In this document: positions 15,357-23,811 of the stretch, piece after piece | Layout: each line of letters starts with the position of its first letter | How positions within the stretch are numbered: the first letter of the stretch is position 1 | DNA from: Oscillospiraceae bacterium Marseille-Q3528 | Lineage (GTDB): Bacteria > Bacillota > Clostridia > Lachnospirales > Lachnospiraceae | Direction: 5' to 3' | Length of the DNA stretch: 64,000 nt | Assembly: GCA_018223385.1 (NCBI GenBank) | Contig: JAGTTR010000021.1 | Coordinates: 1-64,000 of the forward strand | Translations under genes and position numbers: made by a program | Notes under the pieces: generated by a model | Seen by the model: only the letters and a program-made list of their open reading frames with translations | The model's database searches: none | What the model was told of the DNA's origin: nothing

Positions 15357-16121
15357 ATGGCATTACTGGAGACAAAAGATCTGGGCATTACCTTTGACGG
15401 TCTGGTGGCCTTAGAGGGCGTCAACTTTGCCGCAGAGGCAGGAAAAATCACAGCAGTCATCGGCCCCAACGGTGCCGGAAAGACGACCTTCTTCAACCTG
15501 ATCGCCGGTTTCTACACACCGACTCAGGGATCGGTTGCTTTTGAGGGAAAAGAGATCACAAAGCTGAAAGCATTTCAGAGAGCGGAGGCGGGCATTGCCC
15601 GTACCTTCCAGAATATCAACCTGTTCAAGGATATGTCCGTCATGGATAACGCGCTGGTGGGCCTTCACTGCCGCAGCAAGAGCAATGTCCTTTCTTCCAT
15701 GTTCCGCACCCCGGGACAGAGAAAAGAGGAAAAGCAGCTGCGGGAAGAGGTCATGACCGAGCTGGAGTTCATGGGACTGGACAAATATGCGAAGGAAAAG
15801 GCAGGCAGCCTGTCCTATGGTATGCAGAAGAATCTGGAGATCGCCCGGGCACTGGCATTACAGCCCAAGGTGCTGCTTCTGGACGAGCCCGCATCCGGCC
15901 TGAATACCCAGGATCTGGATGAGCTGTCCCAGCGGATCCTGGCCATCCGCGACCGGGGCATCACCGTTGTGCTCATCGAGCACAAGATGGACGTGGTTAT
16001 GACCATTTCCGATCACATTGCGGTGCTGAACTTCGGCAAGAAGATCGCTGACGGCACCCCGGAGGAGATCCGCAGCAATCCTGAGGTTATTGAAGCTTAT
16101 CTCGGAAAGGAGGACGACTAA
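15357..16121 (+). CDS. livG: Liv-type ABC ATPase LivG (second system)
   Basis: A 254-residue ATPase with Walker A GPNGAGKTT, ARTFQNINLFKDMSVMDN, signature LSYGMQKNLEIARALA, Walker B VLLLDEPASGLNT and switch LIEHKMD. The start MALLETKDLGITFDGL has GGAGGA upstream; the frame is open from 15300 but the extra residues overlap livM. It pairs with LivF. Confidence 0.92.
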   Translation: MALLETKDLGITFDGLVALEGVNFAAEAGKITAVIGPNGAGKTTFFNLIAGFYTPTQGSVAFEGKEITKLKAFQRAEAGIARTFQNINLFKDMSVMDNALVGLHCRSKSNVLSSMFRTPGQRKEEKQLREEVMTELEFMGLDKYAKEKAGSLSYGMQKNLEIARALALQPKVLLLDEPASGLNTQDLDELSQRILAIRDRGITVVLIEHKMDVVMTISDHIAVLNFGKKIADGTPEEIRSNPEVIEAYLGKEDD

Positions 16122-16856
16122 ATGCTGGAACTGAAAGATGTGCGTGTGGCTTACGGCAATATCGAAGTGCTGCACAAGATCAATATTGAAGTAAAAGATG
16201 GCGAGATCGTGACCATCATCGGCGCCAACGGTGCCGGAAAGACCACGACCCTGCGTTCCACAGCCGGCCTTCTCCCGAAGAAAAAAGGCAGCAGCATCAT
16301 TTTTGACGGCAAGGATATCACCAACATGGGTGCTGAGAAAATCGTGGCAGAGGGCATGGCCCTGTCCCCGGAGGGACGGCACATTTTCCCGGATCTGACC
16401 GTACAGGACAATCTGGAAATGGGCGCTTACTTAAGATACAAGGACAAAGAGGGCGTGGCCAGAGACTTAAAGAACGTGTTCGAGATGTTCCCCCGCCTGG
16501 AGGAAAGACGAAAACAGCTGGGCAAGACGCTGTCCGGCGGTGAGCAGCAGATGCTGGCCATTGCCAGAGCGCTCATGTCCAACCCGAAGATGCTCATGCT
16601 GGATGAGCCTTCTACAGGTCTGGCTCCGCTGGTGGTAAAAGAGATCTTCCACATCGTTAAGCGGCTGAACCAGGAGAAGGGCCTGACCGTTCTTCTGGTA
16701 GAGCAGAATGCAAAAATGGCACTGGGCGTGGCAGACCGCGGCTACGTGCTGAAAAACGGCGAGATCGTCATGAGCGACACAGGCGCCAACCTGCTGAACA
16801 ATGACGCCATCCGCGCCGCCTATCTGGGTGAAAACGTATATAAAGAAAATAAATAA
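16122..16856 (+). CDS. livF: Liv-type ABC ATPase LivF (second system)
   Basis: A 244-residue ATPase with GANGAGKTT, SPEGRHIFPDLTVQDN, LSGGEQQMLAIARALM, MLMLDEPSTGLAP and LVEQNAKMAL. The ATG is adjacent to the livG stop, with AAGGAGG inside the end of livG. Last transporter gene before the ureide hydrolase genes. Confidence 0.92.
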   Translation: MLELKDVRVAYGNIEVLHKINIEVKDGEIVTIIGANGAGKTTTLRSTAGLLPKKKGSSIIFDGKDITNMGAEKIVAEGMALSPEGRHIFPDLTVQDNLEMGAYLRYKDKEGVARDLKNVFEMFPRLEERRKQLGKTLSGGEQQMLAIARALMSNPKMLMLDEPSTGLAPLVVKEIFHIVKRLNQEKGLTVLLVEQNAKMALGVADRGYVLKNGEIVMSDTGANLLNNDAIRAAYLGENVYKENK

Positions 16857-16886
16857 GCGCGCCAGCAAAGGAGCGCCGAAAAACAT

Positions 16887-16933
16887 GCGCCAGTTTACGG
16901 AAAGATTTCCGGGAACTGGCGTCCGTGTTTTCC
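16887..16933 (+). terminator. Hairpin between livF and the cyclic amidohydrolase gene
   Basis: CGCCAGTTTACGGAAA pairs with TTTCCGGGAACTGGCG around GA, followed by TCCGTGTTTTCC. The long stem and short T run suggest a partial terminator. Some transcription may continue into the hydrolase genes 26 bases downstream; no clear promoter is seen in the gap. Confidence 0.6.
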
Positions 16934-16958
16934 TAAAAGCGAAAGAGGAGGAATCAAA

Positions 16959-18347
16959 ATGTTTGATCTGAGAATTGAGAACGGAACGGTGGTTACACCG
17001 GAAAAAAGTGAGCGCACGAATATTTATGTGCTGGATGGCAAGATCGCACAGTTGACGGATGAGGTGCTGGAGGCAAAGGAAGTCATCGATGCTTCCGGCA
17101 AGCTGATCTTCCCGGGCTTCATTGATCCCCATGTGCACTCCAGAGACGGTGGTGCCACCCACAAGGAGGACTTCTTCCACTCCACCAGAGCTGCAGCCCT
17201 GGGAGGCCTGACCAGCCTCATCGAGATGCCCAATGCTGTCCCGGCTGTGACAGACGCCGAGCGGTTCAAAGCACAGAAAGCCAACCTGGAATCCAAGGCA
17301 TACATCGACTTTGCCATGTGGGCACTCTGCCTGGGCCGTCTCAACAACGACGATCTGCAGGAGCTGGACGAGCTGGGCGTGGCTGCCTATAAGTTTTTCT
17401 GGGGCTATGCCATCAACAAGTCCAACTACAATCTGGTATACAACTATGAGAAGGGCGATCCCAATGTGATTCCGCCGCTGGGTGACGGCGAGATCTACAC
17501 CATTTTCGAGCATGTGGCCAAGACCGGCAAGCCGCTGGCCATCCACGCCGAGAATGCAGACGTGATCAGCGAGCTCACCAGCCGCCTGAAGGTGGAGGAT
17601 TACGAGAACGAGTACGAGGCACTGCTGGCCTGCCGTCCGTCCGTGTGTGAGGAAACGGTTGTCAAGACCGGTATTTCCTTTGCCAAAGCCACCGGCGCCC
17701 ACCTGCACATCCTGCACATGAGTGCCAAGGAAAGCGTGGATCTGTTAAAAGAGGCCAAGGAACAGGGCATCAATGTTACCGGTGAGACCTGTCCTCACTA
17801 TCTGAACCTGACCAACAAGGATTTCCTCCGGGTAGGCACGAAGATCAAAGGCTATCCGCCGGTACGTTACCAGGCAGACCAGGATCGCCTGTGGGAAGGC
17901 GTGGAACAGGGCATCATCGACTCCATCGGTTCCGACCATGCGCCCCATACCGCAGAGGAAAAGACCGGCAGCCTGTTCAAGATCCCGTCGGGCATGTGCT
18001 GCATCCAGACCATCGTGCCGCTGATGATCAACGCCGTGAGCCAGGGCAAGATCACTGCCAACCAGCTGGCAGCCGTGCTTTCTGAGAACACCGCCAAGCT
18101 GTATGGCCTGTATCCGAGAAAGGGCTCTGTTCTCGTGGGCACCGATGCAGACTTCACCATCGTGGACATGGATCTGGAGAAGACCATCCATATGGAAGAT
18201 ATGTACAGCATCAGCAAGGTAACCGCGTTTGACGGCTTCCAGGTAAAGGGCTTCCCGGTACAGACCATCGTCAGAGGCCGCACCGTCATGAAGGACGGCA
18301 AGCTGACCTGTGAGCAGGAGAGCAACGGCGAGTTTATCCCGGCATAA
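16959..18347 (+). CDS. Cyclic amidohydrolase (hydantoinase/allantoinase/dihydroorotase superfamily)
   Basis: A 462-residue cytoplasmic TIM-barrel enzyme of the cyclic amide hydrolase family. DPHVHSRDGGATHKEDF gives the HxH metal pair; GVAAYKFFWGYA holds the Lys expected to be carboxylated; AIHAEN, LHILHMSAKESVDLL, TGETCPHYL and GSDHAPHT complete the binuclear site. It opens a ring such as a hydantoin, dihydropyrimidine or allantoin to an N-carbamoyl acid. Sequence alone does not settle the substrate. It is followed by a CapA-like protein, an M20 carbamoyl hydrolase and a dihydroorotase, which suggests a ureide catabolic route. GAGGAGG lies upstream of the ATG. Confidence 0.88.
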   Translation: MFDLRIENGTVVTPEKSERTNIYVLDGKIAQLTDEVLEAKEVIDASGKLIFPGFIDPHVHSRDGGATHKEDFFHSTRAAALGGLTSLIEMPNAVPAVTDAERFKAQKANLESKAYIDFAMWALCLGRLNNDDLQELDELGVAAYKFFWGYAINKSNYNLVYNYEKGDPNVIPPLGDGEIYTIFEHVAKTGKPLAIHAENADVISELTSRLKVEDYENEYEALLACRPSVCEETVVKTGISFAKATGAHLHILHMSAKESVDLLKEAKEQGINVTGETCPHYLNLTNKDFLRVGTKIKGYPPVRYQADQDRLWEGVEQGIIDSIGSDHAPHTAEEKTGSLFKIPSGMCCIQTIVPLMINAVSQGKITANQLAAVLSENTAKLYGLYPRKGSVLVGTDADFTIVDMDLEKTIHMEDMYSISKVTAFDGFQVKGFPVQTIVRGRTVMKDGKLTCEQESNGEFIPA

Positions 18348-18366
18348 GAAAAACGGAGGAATCATC

Positions 18367-19659
18367 ATGAGTAAATCATCTTTTGTAGCGGCAGGAGATC
18401 TGTTTATCACAAGAAAGCTGCCGGAAAAAGGATACGAGGGCATGCAGGAGCTGGTGGATTTTGTGGAAAAGCAGGACATCCGGTTCGTGAATCTGGAAGT
18501 GACCGTCCATGACCGGGAGGGCTATCCCTTCGGCTTCTCCGGCGGCACCTGGGCCATGGCCCATCCGTCTCTGCTAAAAGACGTGAAAAAATACGGCTTT
18601 AACGTATATAACAGCGCCAACAACCATTCCATGGACTACAGCCATAACGGCCTGCTGGCGACGACAAAATATCTGAAACAGGAAGACATGAATTTCGCAG
18701 GCATCGGAGAAAACCTGGCGGATGCGTCCGCGCCGGTGTATGTGGAGGGAGAAAACATCCGTGCGGCGGTCATCGCAGCCACCTCTTCCTTCCATGAATC
18801 CTGGGCAGCGGGCAACCAGCGGCTGGACATGAAGGGCCGTCCCGGCGTGAACCCCCTGCATTTTCAGAACAAGTTCCATGTGACGCAGGAATATTATGAT
18901 ATGCTGCAGAAGCTGGCCGGAGAGATCGACATCAACGCCCAGCAGAACTTGGATGTGAAGGAAGGCTTTGCCGTGGCACCCGAGGGCAGCTTCAAATTCG
19001 GTGGCCATGAATTTATCCCGGACAATGCCAACTTCAAGGAAACCATTCCTTCCGCGGCAGATGTGCAGCGGATCACCGATTCCATCCGGGAGGCGAAAAA
19101 GCAGTCCGACTATGTGATGGTCAGCATCCACTCCCATGAGATGACCGGGGAGGATAAAGAGCGTCCGGCACAGTTTTTACAGACCTTCGCCAAGGCGTGC
19201 ATCGATGCAGGCGCTTCCGTGGTGCTGGGCCACGGCCCGCATATTCTGCGGGGCATCGAGCTGTACAAGGGCGGCATCATTTTCTACAGCCTGGGCAACT
19301 TCCTGTTTGAAAATGACACCACCACTCATCAGCCTGCTGATTTTTACGAGAAATACCACATGTCCAACACCAGCATGGTGGGCGAAGGCATGGATAACCG
19401 GAGCAAGAACGGCACCATCGGCCTGGGCGTGAACCCGGATGTATGGCGCTCTGTCATTGCCCAGTGGGATGTGGAGGGCGGACAGGCAACAGCGCTTCGT
19501 CTCTATCCGATCCATCTGGGCATGGAGCTTCCCAGATACCGGAGAGGCCTGCCGGCCTTTGCGGAGGATGATGCGCTGCTGGCTCATCTGGCAGAGCTGT
19601 CCGCGCCTTTTGGCACAAGAATTGACATCGTAGATCACGTGGGAATCGTGAGACTGTAA
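18367..19659 (+). CDS. CapA/PgsA-type metallophosphatase-fold protein, cytoplasmic
   Basis: A 430-residue protein of the poly-gamma-glutamate capsule (CapA) family, a metallophosphatase fold. Visible motifs are VAAGDLFI, RFVNLEVTV, NSANNHSMDY, VSIHSHEM, VLGHGPHILRGIE and YSLGNFLFEN. Classical CapA proteins carry an N-terminal membrane anchor; this one starts directly with the fold (MSKSSFVAAGDLF) and has no signal peptide, so it should act in the cytoplasm. GGAGG is six bases upstream. It sits 19 bases after the cyclic amidohydrolase and 19 before the M20 hydrolase, so a capsule role is unlikely and a role in the same catabolic route is suggested. The substrate is unknown. Confidence 0.8.
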   Translation: MSKSSFVAAGDLFITRKLPEKGYEGMQELVDFVEKQDIRFVNLEVTVHDREGYPFGFSGGTWAMAHPSLLKDVKKYGFNVYNSANNHSMDYSHNGLLATTKYLKQEDMNFAGIGENLADASAPVYVEGENIRAAVIAATSSFHESWAAGNQRLDMKGRPGVNPLHFQNKFHVTQEYYDMLQKLAGEIDINAQQNLDVKEGFAVAPEGSFKFGGHEFIPDNANFKETIPSAADVQRITDSIREAKKQSDYVMVSIHSHEMTGEDKERPAQFLQTFAKACIDAGASVVLGHGPHILRGIELYKGGIIFYSLGNFLFENDTTTHQPADFYEKYHMSNTSMVGEGMDNRSKNGTIGLGVNPDVWRSVIAQWDVEGGQATALRLYPIHLGMELPRYRRGLPAFAEDDALLAHLAELSAPFGTRIDIVDHVGIVRL

Positions 19660-19678
19660 CGAAAAGGAGGACAAGGAT

Positions 19679-20902
19679 ATGCAGCATTCGATTGAAGATA
19701 TCGAGTATGCCGAGTATCTGTTTGACCGTTTCTACGGGATCGGAAGCTCAGACAACGGCGGCGTGACCCGTCTGGGCTATACCGAGGTAGAGGACGAGAT
19801 GCACGACACCCTGCGGGCGCTGGGCGACGAGAAGGGCTACGGCAATTACGAGGACGAGGTGGGCAACACCTACCTGTACGATAAAGACTGTGACATGGAT
19901 GACCCGTATTACCTCATCGGTTCCCATCTGGACTCCGTCATCGAGGGTGGCCGGTATGACGGCGTGGCCGGTGTCATCACAGGCCTGATGATCTTAAACT
20001 GGGCCAAACGGGATCACCTGGGACTGCCCATCCGGGTGGGCGCCATGCGCTGTGAGGAATCCAGCAACTTTGGCAGGAGCACCATCGGCAGCGGCCTGAT
20101 CACAAAGGAAGTATACAAGCACGACATCGGCGATGCAGTGAACAAGCGGGGGGAGACGCTGCGGGAGGTATTTGCCCGCAAGGGATACAATCTCCAGCCC
20201 CAGCGCATCCAAGGTATCAAGGAATACATCGAGCTCCATATCGAGCAGGGAAAGGTGCTGGAGGAGTACGGCGATAAGGTGGGCATTGTGCAGACCACCG
20301 CAGGCCCCCGCCGGTTCAACATCCACATTCACGGCAACGCGGAGCACTCCGGCGCAACACCCATGGGCATGCGTACCGATGCCCTCTGCGCGGCAGCGGA
20401 GATCATTCTGGAAATCGAGGAGATCGGAAAATCCGAGTCCATGTACCAGTCGGTAGCCACTGTGGGTGTCATCACCAACCATCCCAACGCCCTGAACGTC
20501 ATCCCCGGCGAGGTGGAGTTGGGCGTGGACATGCGAGGCATCGACCCGGCCAGCCTGGATCGAATGGAAGCCCGGCTGAAAGCGGTGTGCAAGCGGGTGT
20601 GCGAGAAGCGGAAAATGAAATATTTCCGGGAAAAAACCTCCGACATTCCGCCTATCGGCATGTCTGTGGAACTGCAGCAGAAGCTGCTCCACGCGGCGAA
20701 AGAGCTGAAAATCCCTCACCGCTCCATGATCAGCGGTGCCGGACATGACGCCATGTCCTTTGCCCATATCTGCGACACGGCCATGGTATTTATTCCCTGC
20801 GCCAAGGGCATCAGCCACAACAAGAAAGAGTTTACTACCATCGAGTCCATCTGTGACGGCGCTAAGGTGATTTACGAGTATCTGAAGGAGGAAGCACGAT
20901 GA
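19679..20902 (+). CDS. M20-family N-carbamoyl-amino-acid / allantoate-type amidohydrolase
   Basis: A 407-residue binuclear zinc hydrolase of the AllC/HyuC group. GSHLDSVIEGGRYDGVAGV (His 83 and the bridging Asp), MRCEESSNFGRSTIGSG (Glu-Glu), the dimerisation-domain stretch IHIHGNAEHSGATPMGMRTD and the final ISGAGHDAMSFAH are all present. Enzymes of this group cleave N-carbamoyl amino acids, ureidopropionate or allantoate to the amino acid, CO2 and ammonia. AAAGGAGG precedes the ATG. The next gene, a dihydroorotase, overlaps by four bases (ATGA), so the two products are likely made together. N-carbamoyl-aspartate (ureidosuccinate) is the natural shared intermediate. Confidence 0.88.
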   Translation: MQHSIEDIEYAEYLFDRFYGIGSSDNGGVTRLGYTEVEDEMHDTLRALGDEKGYGNYEDEVGNTYLYDKDCDMDDPYYLIGSHLDSVIEGGRYDGVAGVITGLMILNWAKRDHLGLPIRVGAMRCEESSNFGRSTIGSGLITKEVYKHDIGDAVNKRGETLREVFARKGYNLQPQRIQGIKEYIELHIEQGKVLEEYGDKVGIVQTTAGPRRFNIHIHGNAEHSGATPMGMRTDALCAAAEIILEIEEIGKSESMYQSVATVGVITNHPNALNVIPGEVELGVDMRGIDPASLDRMEARLKAVCKRVCEKRKMKYFREKTSDIPPIGMSVELQQKLLHAAKELKIPHRSMISGAGHDAMSFAHICDTAMVFIPCAKGISHNKKEFTTIESICDGAKVIYEYLKEEAR

Positions 20903-22179
20903 TCCTGATTAAAGACGGCCGGGTCATTGACCCGAAAAGAGGCATTGATGATGTGCTGGACCTTCTCATCGAGGACGGCAAGATCAAAAAGATCGGAAAA
21001 TATCAGCGCTCCGACGATTACGAGCGGATCGTGGAGGCCAAGGGGCTCATTGTGGCGCCGGGGCTCATCGATGTGCATGTGCACTTCCGGGATCCGGGAT
21101 TTGAATACAAAGAAGATATCGTCAGCGGCTCCAAGGCTGCGGCCAGGGGCGGCTACACCACCGTCATCTGCATGGCCAACACCAAGCCGGTGGCAGACAA
21201 CCCCGACACCATCCATTACATTCTAGAAAAAGCGGCAGGCTGCGACGTCAACGTGCTGACCTGCGGTTCCATCACCAAGGGGTTAAAAGGCGAAGAGCTG
21301 GTCAATATGGAAGAGCTGAAAGCCTGCGGCGCGGTGGGCTTCACCGACGACGGCATCCCGCTCATGGATGAGAAACTGACCAAGGCTGCCATGGAAGAGG
21401 CCAAGCGGCTGGACGTACCTCTGTCCTTTCATGAGGAAGACAAGGCCTTTATCGAGACTCCCGGTGTGAACCAGGGAGAAGTATCCGAAAAGCTGGGCTT
21501 GGGCGGTGCCCCGGCACTGGCCGAGGACGTGCTGGTGGCCAGAGACTGTATGCTGGCGCTGCACACCGGTGCCAAGGTCAACATCCAGCACATCAGCTCC
21601 GCCAACTCCGTGCAGCTGGTACGGATGGCAAAGGAGATGGGCGCCCACGTTACCGCAGAGGTGACACCTCATCATTTCTCCTTAAACGAGGATGCGGTGC
21701 TGACGAAAGGCACCCTGGCGAAGATGAACCCGCCGCTTCGTACCCGGGCAGACCGGTACGAGCTCATTGAGGGCATCAAGGACGGCACCATCGACATCAT
21801 CGCCACCGACCATGCCCCTCACAGCAAGGAAGAAAAAGAGCGCCCCTTCACCGAGGCGCCCAGCGGCATCATCGGCCTGGAGACAGCCCTGGGCCTTGGC
21901 ATCACCAAGCTGGTGCGCAAAGGTCATGTTACCGTTATGCAGCTCATGGAGAAAATGAGCCTGAACCCGGCCAAACTCTACAACCTGAACAAGGGCTACA
22001 TTGAGGAAGGCGCCGATGCCGATCTGGTCATCTTCAGCGAGGGCGAGCAGTGGACCGTGGACGAGCATTTCGCCTCCAAAGCCTGCAATTCTCCTTTTAT
22101 CGGCGAGAAACTGTATGGCAAGGTAAAATACACCATCTGCCGCGGAAAGATCGTGTATGAGGATGGAGAGAAAAAGTAA
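20899..22179 (+). CDS. pyrC: Dihydroorotase, class I (PyrC type)
   Basis: A 426-residue enzyme closely resembling Gram-positive class I dihydroorotases: IDVHVHFRDPGFEYKEDI, ARGGYTTVICMANTKP, GAVGFTDDG (Asp where other families have a carboxylated Lys), EVTPHHFSLNEDAV, KMNPPLR, IATDHAPHSKEEK and NTPFIG-like NSPFIGEKLYGK near the end. It interconverts dihydroorotate and N-carbamoyl-L-aspartate. No other pyr genes are nearby. The overlap with a carbamoyl hydrolase and the upstream transporter suggest it runs towards carbamoyl-aspartate in a catabolic direction. A biosynthetic role cannot be excluded. Confidence 0.88.
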   Translation: MILIKDGRVIDPKRGIDDVLDLLIEDGKIKKIGKYQRSDDYERIVEAKGLIVAPGLIDVHVHFRDPGFEYKEDIVSGSKAAARGGYTTVICMANTKPVADNPDTIHYILEKAAGCDVNVLTCGSITKGLKGEELVNMEELKACGAVGFTDDGIPLMDEKLTKAAMEEAKRLDVPLSFHEEDKAFIETPGVNQGEVSEKLGLGGAPALAEDVLVARDCMLALHTGAKVNIQHISSANSVQLVRMAKEMGAHVTAEVTPHHFSLNEDAVLTKGTLAKMNPPLRTRADRYELIEGIKDGTIDIIATDHAPHSKEEKERPFTEAPSGIIGLETALGLGITKLVRKGHVTVMQLMEKMSLNPAKLYNLNKGYIEEGADADLVIFSEGEQWTVDEHFASKACNSPFIGEKLYGKVKYTICRGKIVYEDGEKK

Positions 22180-22192
22180 ACTATGTTACAAT

Positions 22193-22235
22193 AAAATCCG
22201 GGGACTGTGTAAATGGTTTCCGGATTTTATTTTTA
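22193..22235 (+). terminator. Terminator after pyrC
   Basis: AAAATCCGG pairs with CCGGATTTT, followed by ATTTTT. It closes the ureide operon. Confidence 0.8.
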
Positions 22236-22242
22236 AACGAAA

Positions 22243-22307
22243 AACCTCCCATGTATCATGAAAGGGTACGCCAACCGTATCACAAAACAAAGGAGGTTGT
22301 CCAATAG
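22243..22307 (+). other. Intergenic element with a sequestered ribosome-binding site and an 18-codon ORF
   Basis: AACCTCC (22243-22249) can pair with GGAGGTT (22292-22298). Between them ATG 22251 opens an 18-codon frame (MYHERVRQPYHKTKEVVQ) ending at TAG 22307, without its own ribosome-binding site. The GGAGGTT has no long frame behind it, so this could be the decayed start of a lost gene. The remaining bases to 22396 are A/T-rich with a small hairpin and no clear promoter. Confidence 0.3.
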
Positions 22308-22396
22308 ACAATCATCGTGTATCATTTGTAGTGCAGAACTGCAAATAGAAAAGTTGATGATAGATTTTGATGATTAGTAATAATGGGGGATTGAAA

Positions 22397-23080
22397 ATGG
22401 GAAAATATACGAAATTATTGTGGGATGTGGATGAGACGCTGCTGGATTTCACCGCAGCAGAAAACAACGGTGTGCAGGCGGTGCTCCGGGCCTACGGCGT
22501 GGAACCGGATGCGGAAAAGATCGCCTGCTACAGTCGGATCAACGACAGTTTGTGGAAAGCCTGCGAGCGGGGCGAGATCACCCGGGATCATATTCTGGAA
22601 AGCCGGTTCCCGCTGTTTTTCAAAGAACTGGGCGTGGAAGGGGACGGTCTGGCGGCAGAACGTCTGTACCGGAAGCAGCTGGACGAATCCGCCATCCTCA
22701 TCGACGGGGCGCTGGAAATACTGGAACGGTTGTCCGGCCACTATGAAATGTACGTCATCACCAACGGCGTATCCAAGACCCAGTACAGCCGTCTGAAAAA
22801 ATCCGGCATCGACCGGTATATGAAAGACATCTTTGTGTCCGAGGATGCAGGTGCTCAGAAGCCCCAGAATGCCTTCTTTGATTACTGCCTGGAGCGGATG
22901 GGGCATCCGGCGCTGGAACAACTGCTGGTCATCGGTGACTCCCTGACCTCCGATATCCAGGGTGGCATCAACGCCGGGATCGACACCTGCTGGTTCGACC
23001 GGAAAGGAACAGGGGATACCCAGGGACGGGAAGTGACGTATATCATTCGGGCGCTGAAAGAACTGGAGGAGATACTGTAA
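22397..23080 (+). CDS. HAD-family nucleotidase, YjjG-like
   Basis: A 227-residue cytoplasmic HAD hydrolase. WDVDETLLDF is motif I (nucleophile and acid Asp), VITNGVSKTQYSRL is motif II, SEDAGAQKPQNAFFDYCL holds the motif III Lys, and VIGDSLTSDIQGGINAGIDTCWF is motif IV. Order, length and wording match the YjjG group of pyrimidine 5'-nucleotidases, which clean up non-canonical nucleotides. GGGGGA lies six bases before ATG 22397. It stands alone between terminators, so a link to the pyrimidine-type operon upstream is only suggestive. Confidence 0.8.
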   Translation: MGKYTKLLWDVDETLLDFTAAENNGVQAVLRAYGVEPDAEKIACYSRINDSLWKACERGEITRDHILESRFPLFFKELGVEGDGLAAERLYRKQLDESAILIDGALEILERLSGHYEMYVITNGVSKTQYSRLKKSGIDRYMKDIFVSEDAGAQKPQNAFFDYCLERMGHPALEQLLVIGDSLTSDIQGGINAGIDTCWFDRKGTGDTQGREVTYIIRALKELEEIL

Positions 23081-23248
23081 AAGCTCAGCCGCGCCCATTC
23101 GCAGAACCGCGCATAGATTATGCGCTCTCCGCTGCTGCGCAGCTCATTTCTGCTCATGATTGGGCGCTCCGTCCATGTATAAATATCGCGGGATTTATGT
23201 GCAAGCACAACATCTCCGCTCTTTTATACATGGCTGAGCTTTTTTTGC
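23081..23248 (+). terminator. Large nested stem-loop terminator / structured intergenic RNA
   Basis: AAAGCTCAGCC (23081-23091) pairs with GGCTGAGCTTT far downstream, followed by a T run (to 23248). Inside are GCGCCCA/TGGGCGC enclosing GCGCATA/TATGCGC, and CCATGTATAAA pairing with TTTATACATGG. A simple terminator would not need 165 bases of nested stems, so it may also be a small structured RNA or a palindromic repeat element. Confidence 0.6.
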
Positions 23249-23318
23249 AAAAAACTCTATGAAGTTTCTTTGATTTACGGTATAATAAGGGAAGATACTG
23301 GATCAGGGGGAACAGATA

Positions 23319-23759
23319 ATGGACAATACAGGTAAAAAAGCAAAGCAGTCAACCATCGGCTACCGGGAAATGCTTCCCTGTGGCTGTTATCTTGCAATAG
23401 AGGGAAAGAACGCTTATGTGGCGTATGATTTCCTGAGCGTTTATCATAAGCGGGAAATGGAGTATCGGGTGCCGCTGGACAAGATCCACAAGCATCTGGA
23501 ATATCTGAAGGAGAATCTCAAGGTATACGAGGAGACGAAGGATCAGATCCCGAAGATCGTTATGAGCGCCACCGGCAAGGGCGGCATGCGGATCTGGTAC
23601 AACAACGAGTATCCGGGCGTATGCATCGAAGGAGATTACTTCGCTGTGGAGACGTGGGAAGAGTATGAAGTGTACGAAAAGAGCTTCCTGCGGGCAGAGG
23701 AGATCGCGAAGAAGTATCTGGCGAAACATGAGGGTGAGAAAGTTGACAGCCAGGAATAA
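23319..23759 (+). CDS. Unrecognised 146-residue protein
   Basis: I do not recognise this protein. It is soluble and charged, with no signal peptide or membrane segment. It has a Lys/Ser start (MDNTGKKAKQSTIGYREML), a central stretch EYRVPLDKIHKHLEYLKENLKVYEETKDQ likely helical, VMSATGKGGMRIWYNNEYPG, and an acidic helical end ETWEEYEVYEKSFLRAEEIAKKYLAKH. AGGGGGA lies about ten bases upstream and the codon pattern resembles its neighbours, so it should be real. Its last codons carry the promoter of the next gene. Confidence 0.7.
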   Translation: MDNTGKKAKQSTIGYREMLPCGCYLAIEGKNAYVAYDFLSVYHKREMEYRVPLDKIHKHLEYLKENLKVYEETKDQIPKIVMSATGKGGMRIWYNNEYPGVCIEGDYFAVETWEEYEVYEKSFLRAEEIAKKYLAKHEGEKVDSQE

Positions 23760-23771
23760 AAATAGTATAAT
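23743..23771 (+). promoter_or_regulatory. Consensus promoter of the CdaR-like gene
   Basis: TTGACA (23743-23748), 17-base spacer, TATAAT (23766-23771): both hexamers are perfect, and the -35 lies inside the last codons of the preceding gene. Confidence 0.85.
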
Positions 23772-23811
23772 TATATTTTCCTAATACAAGATCAAAGGGG
23801 AGGAATCGATA

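Noticed and set aside
22397..23080. YjjG-like nucleotidase as part of the ureide pathway
   Set aside because: A strong terminator and about 160 bases separate it from pyrC, and it has its own ribosome-binding site; no evidence of co-transcription.
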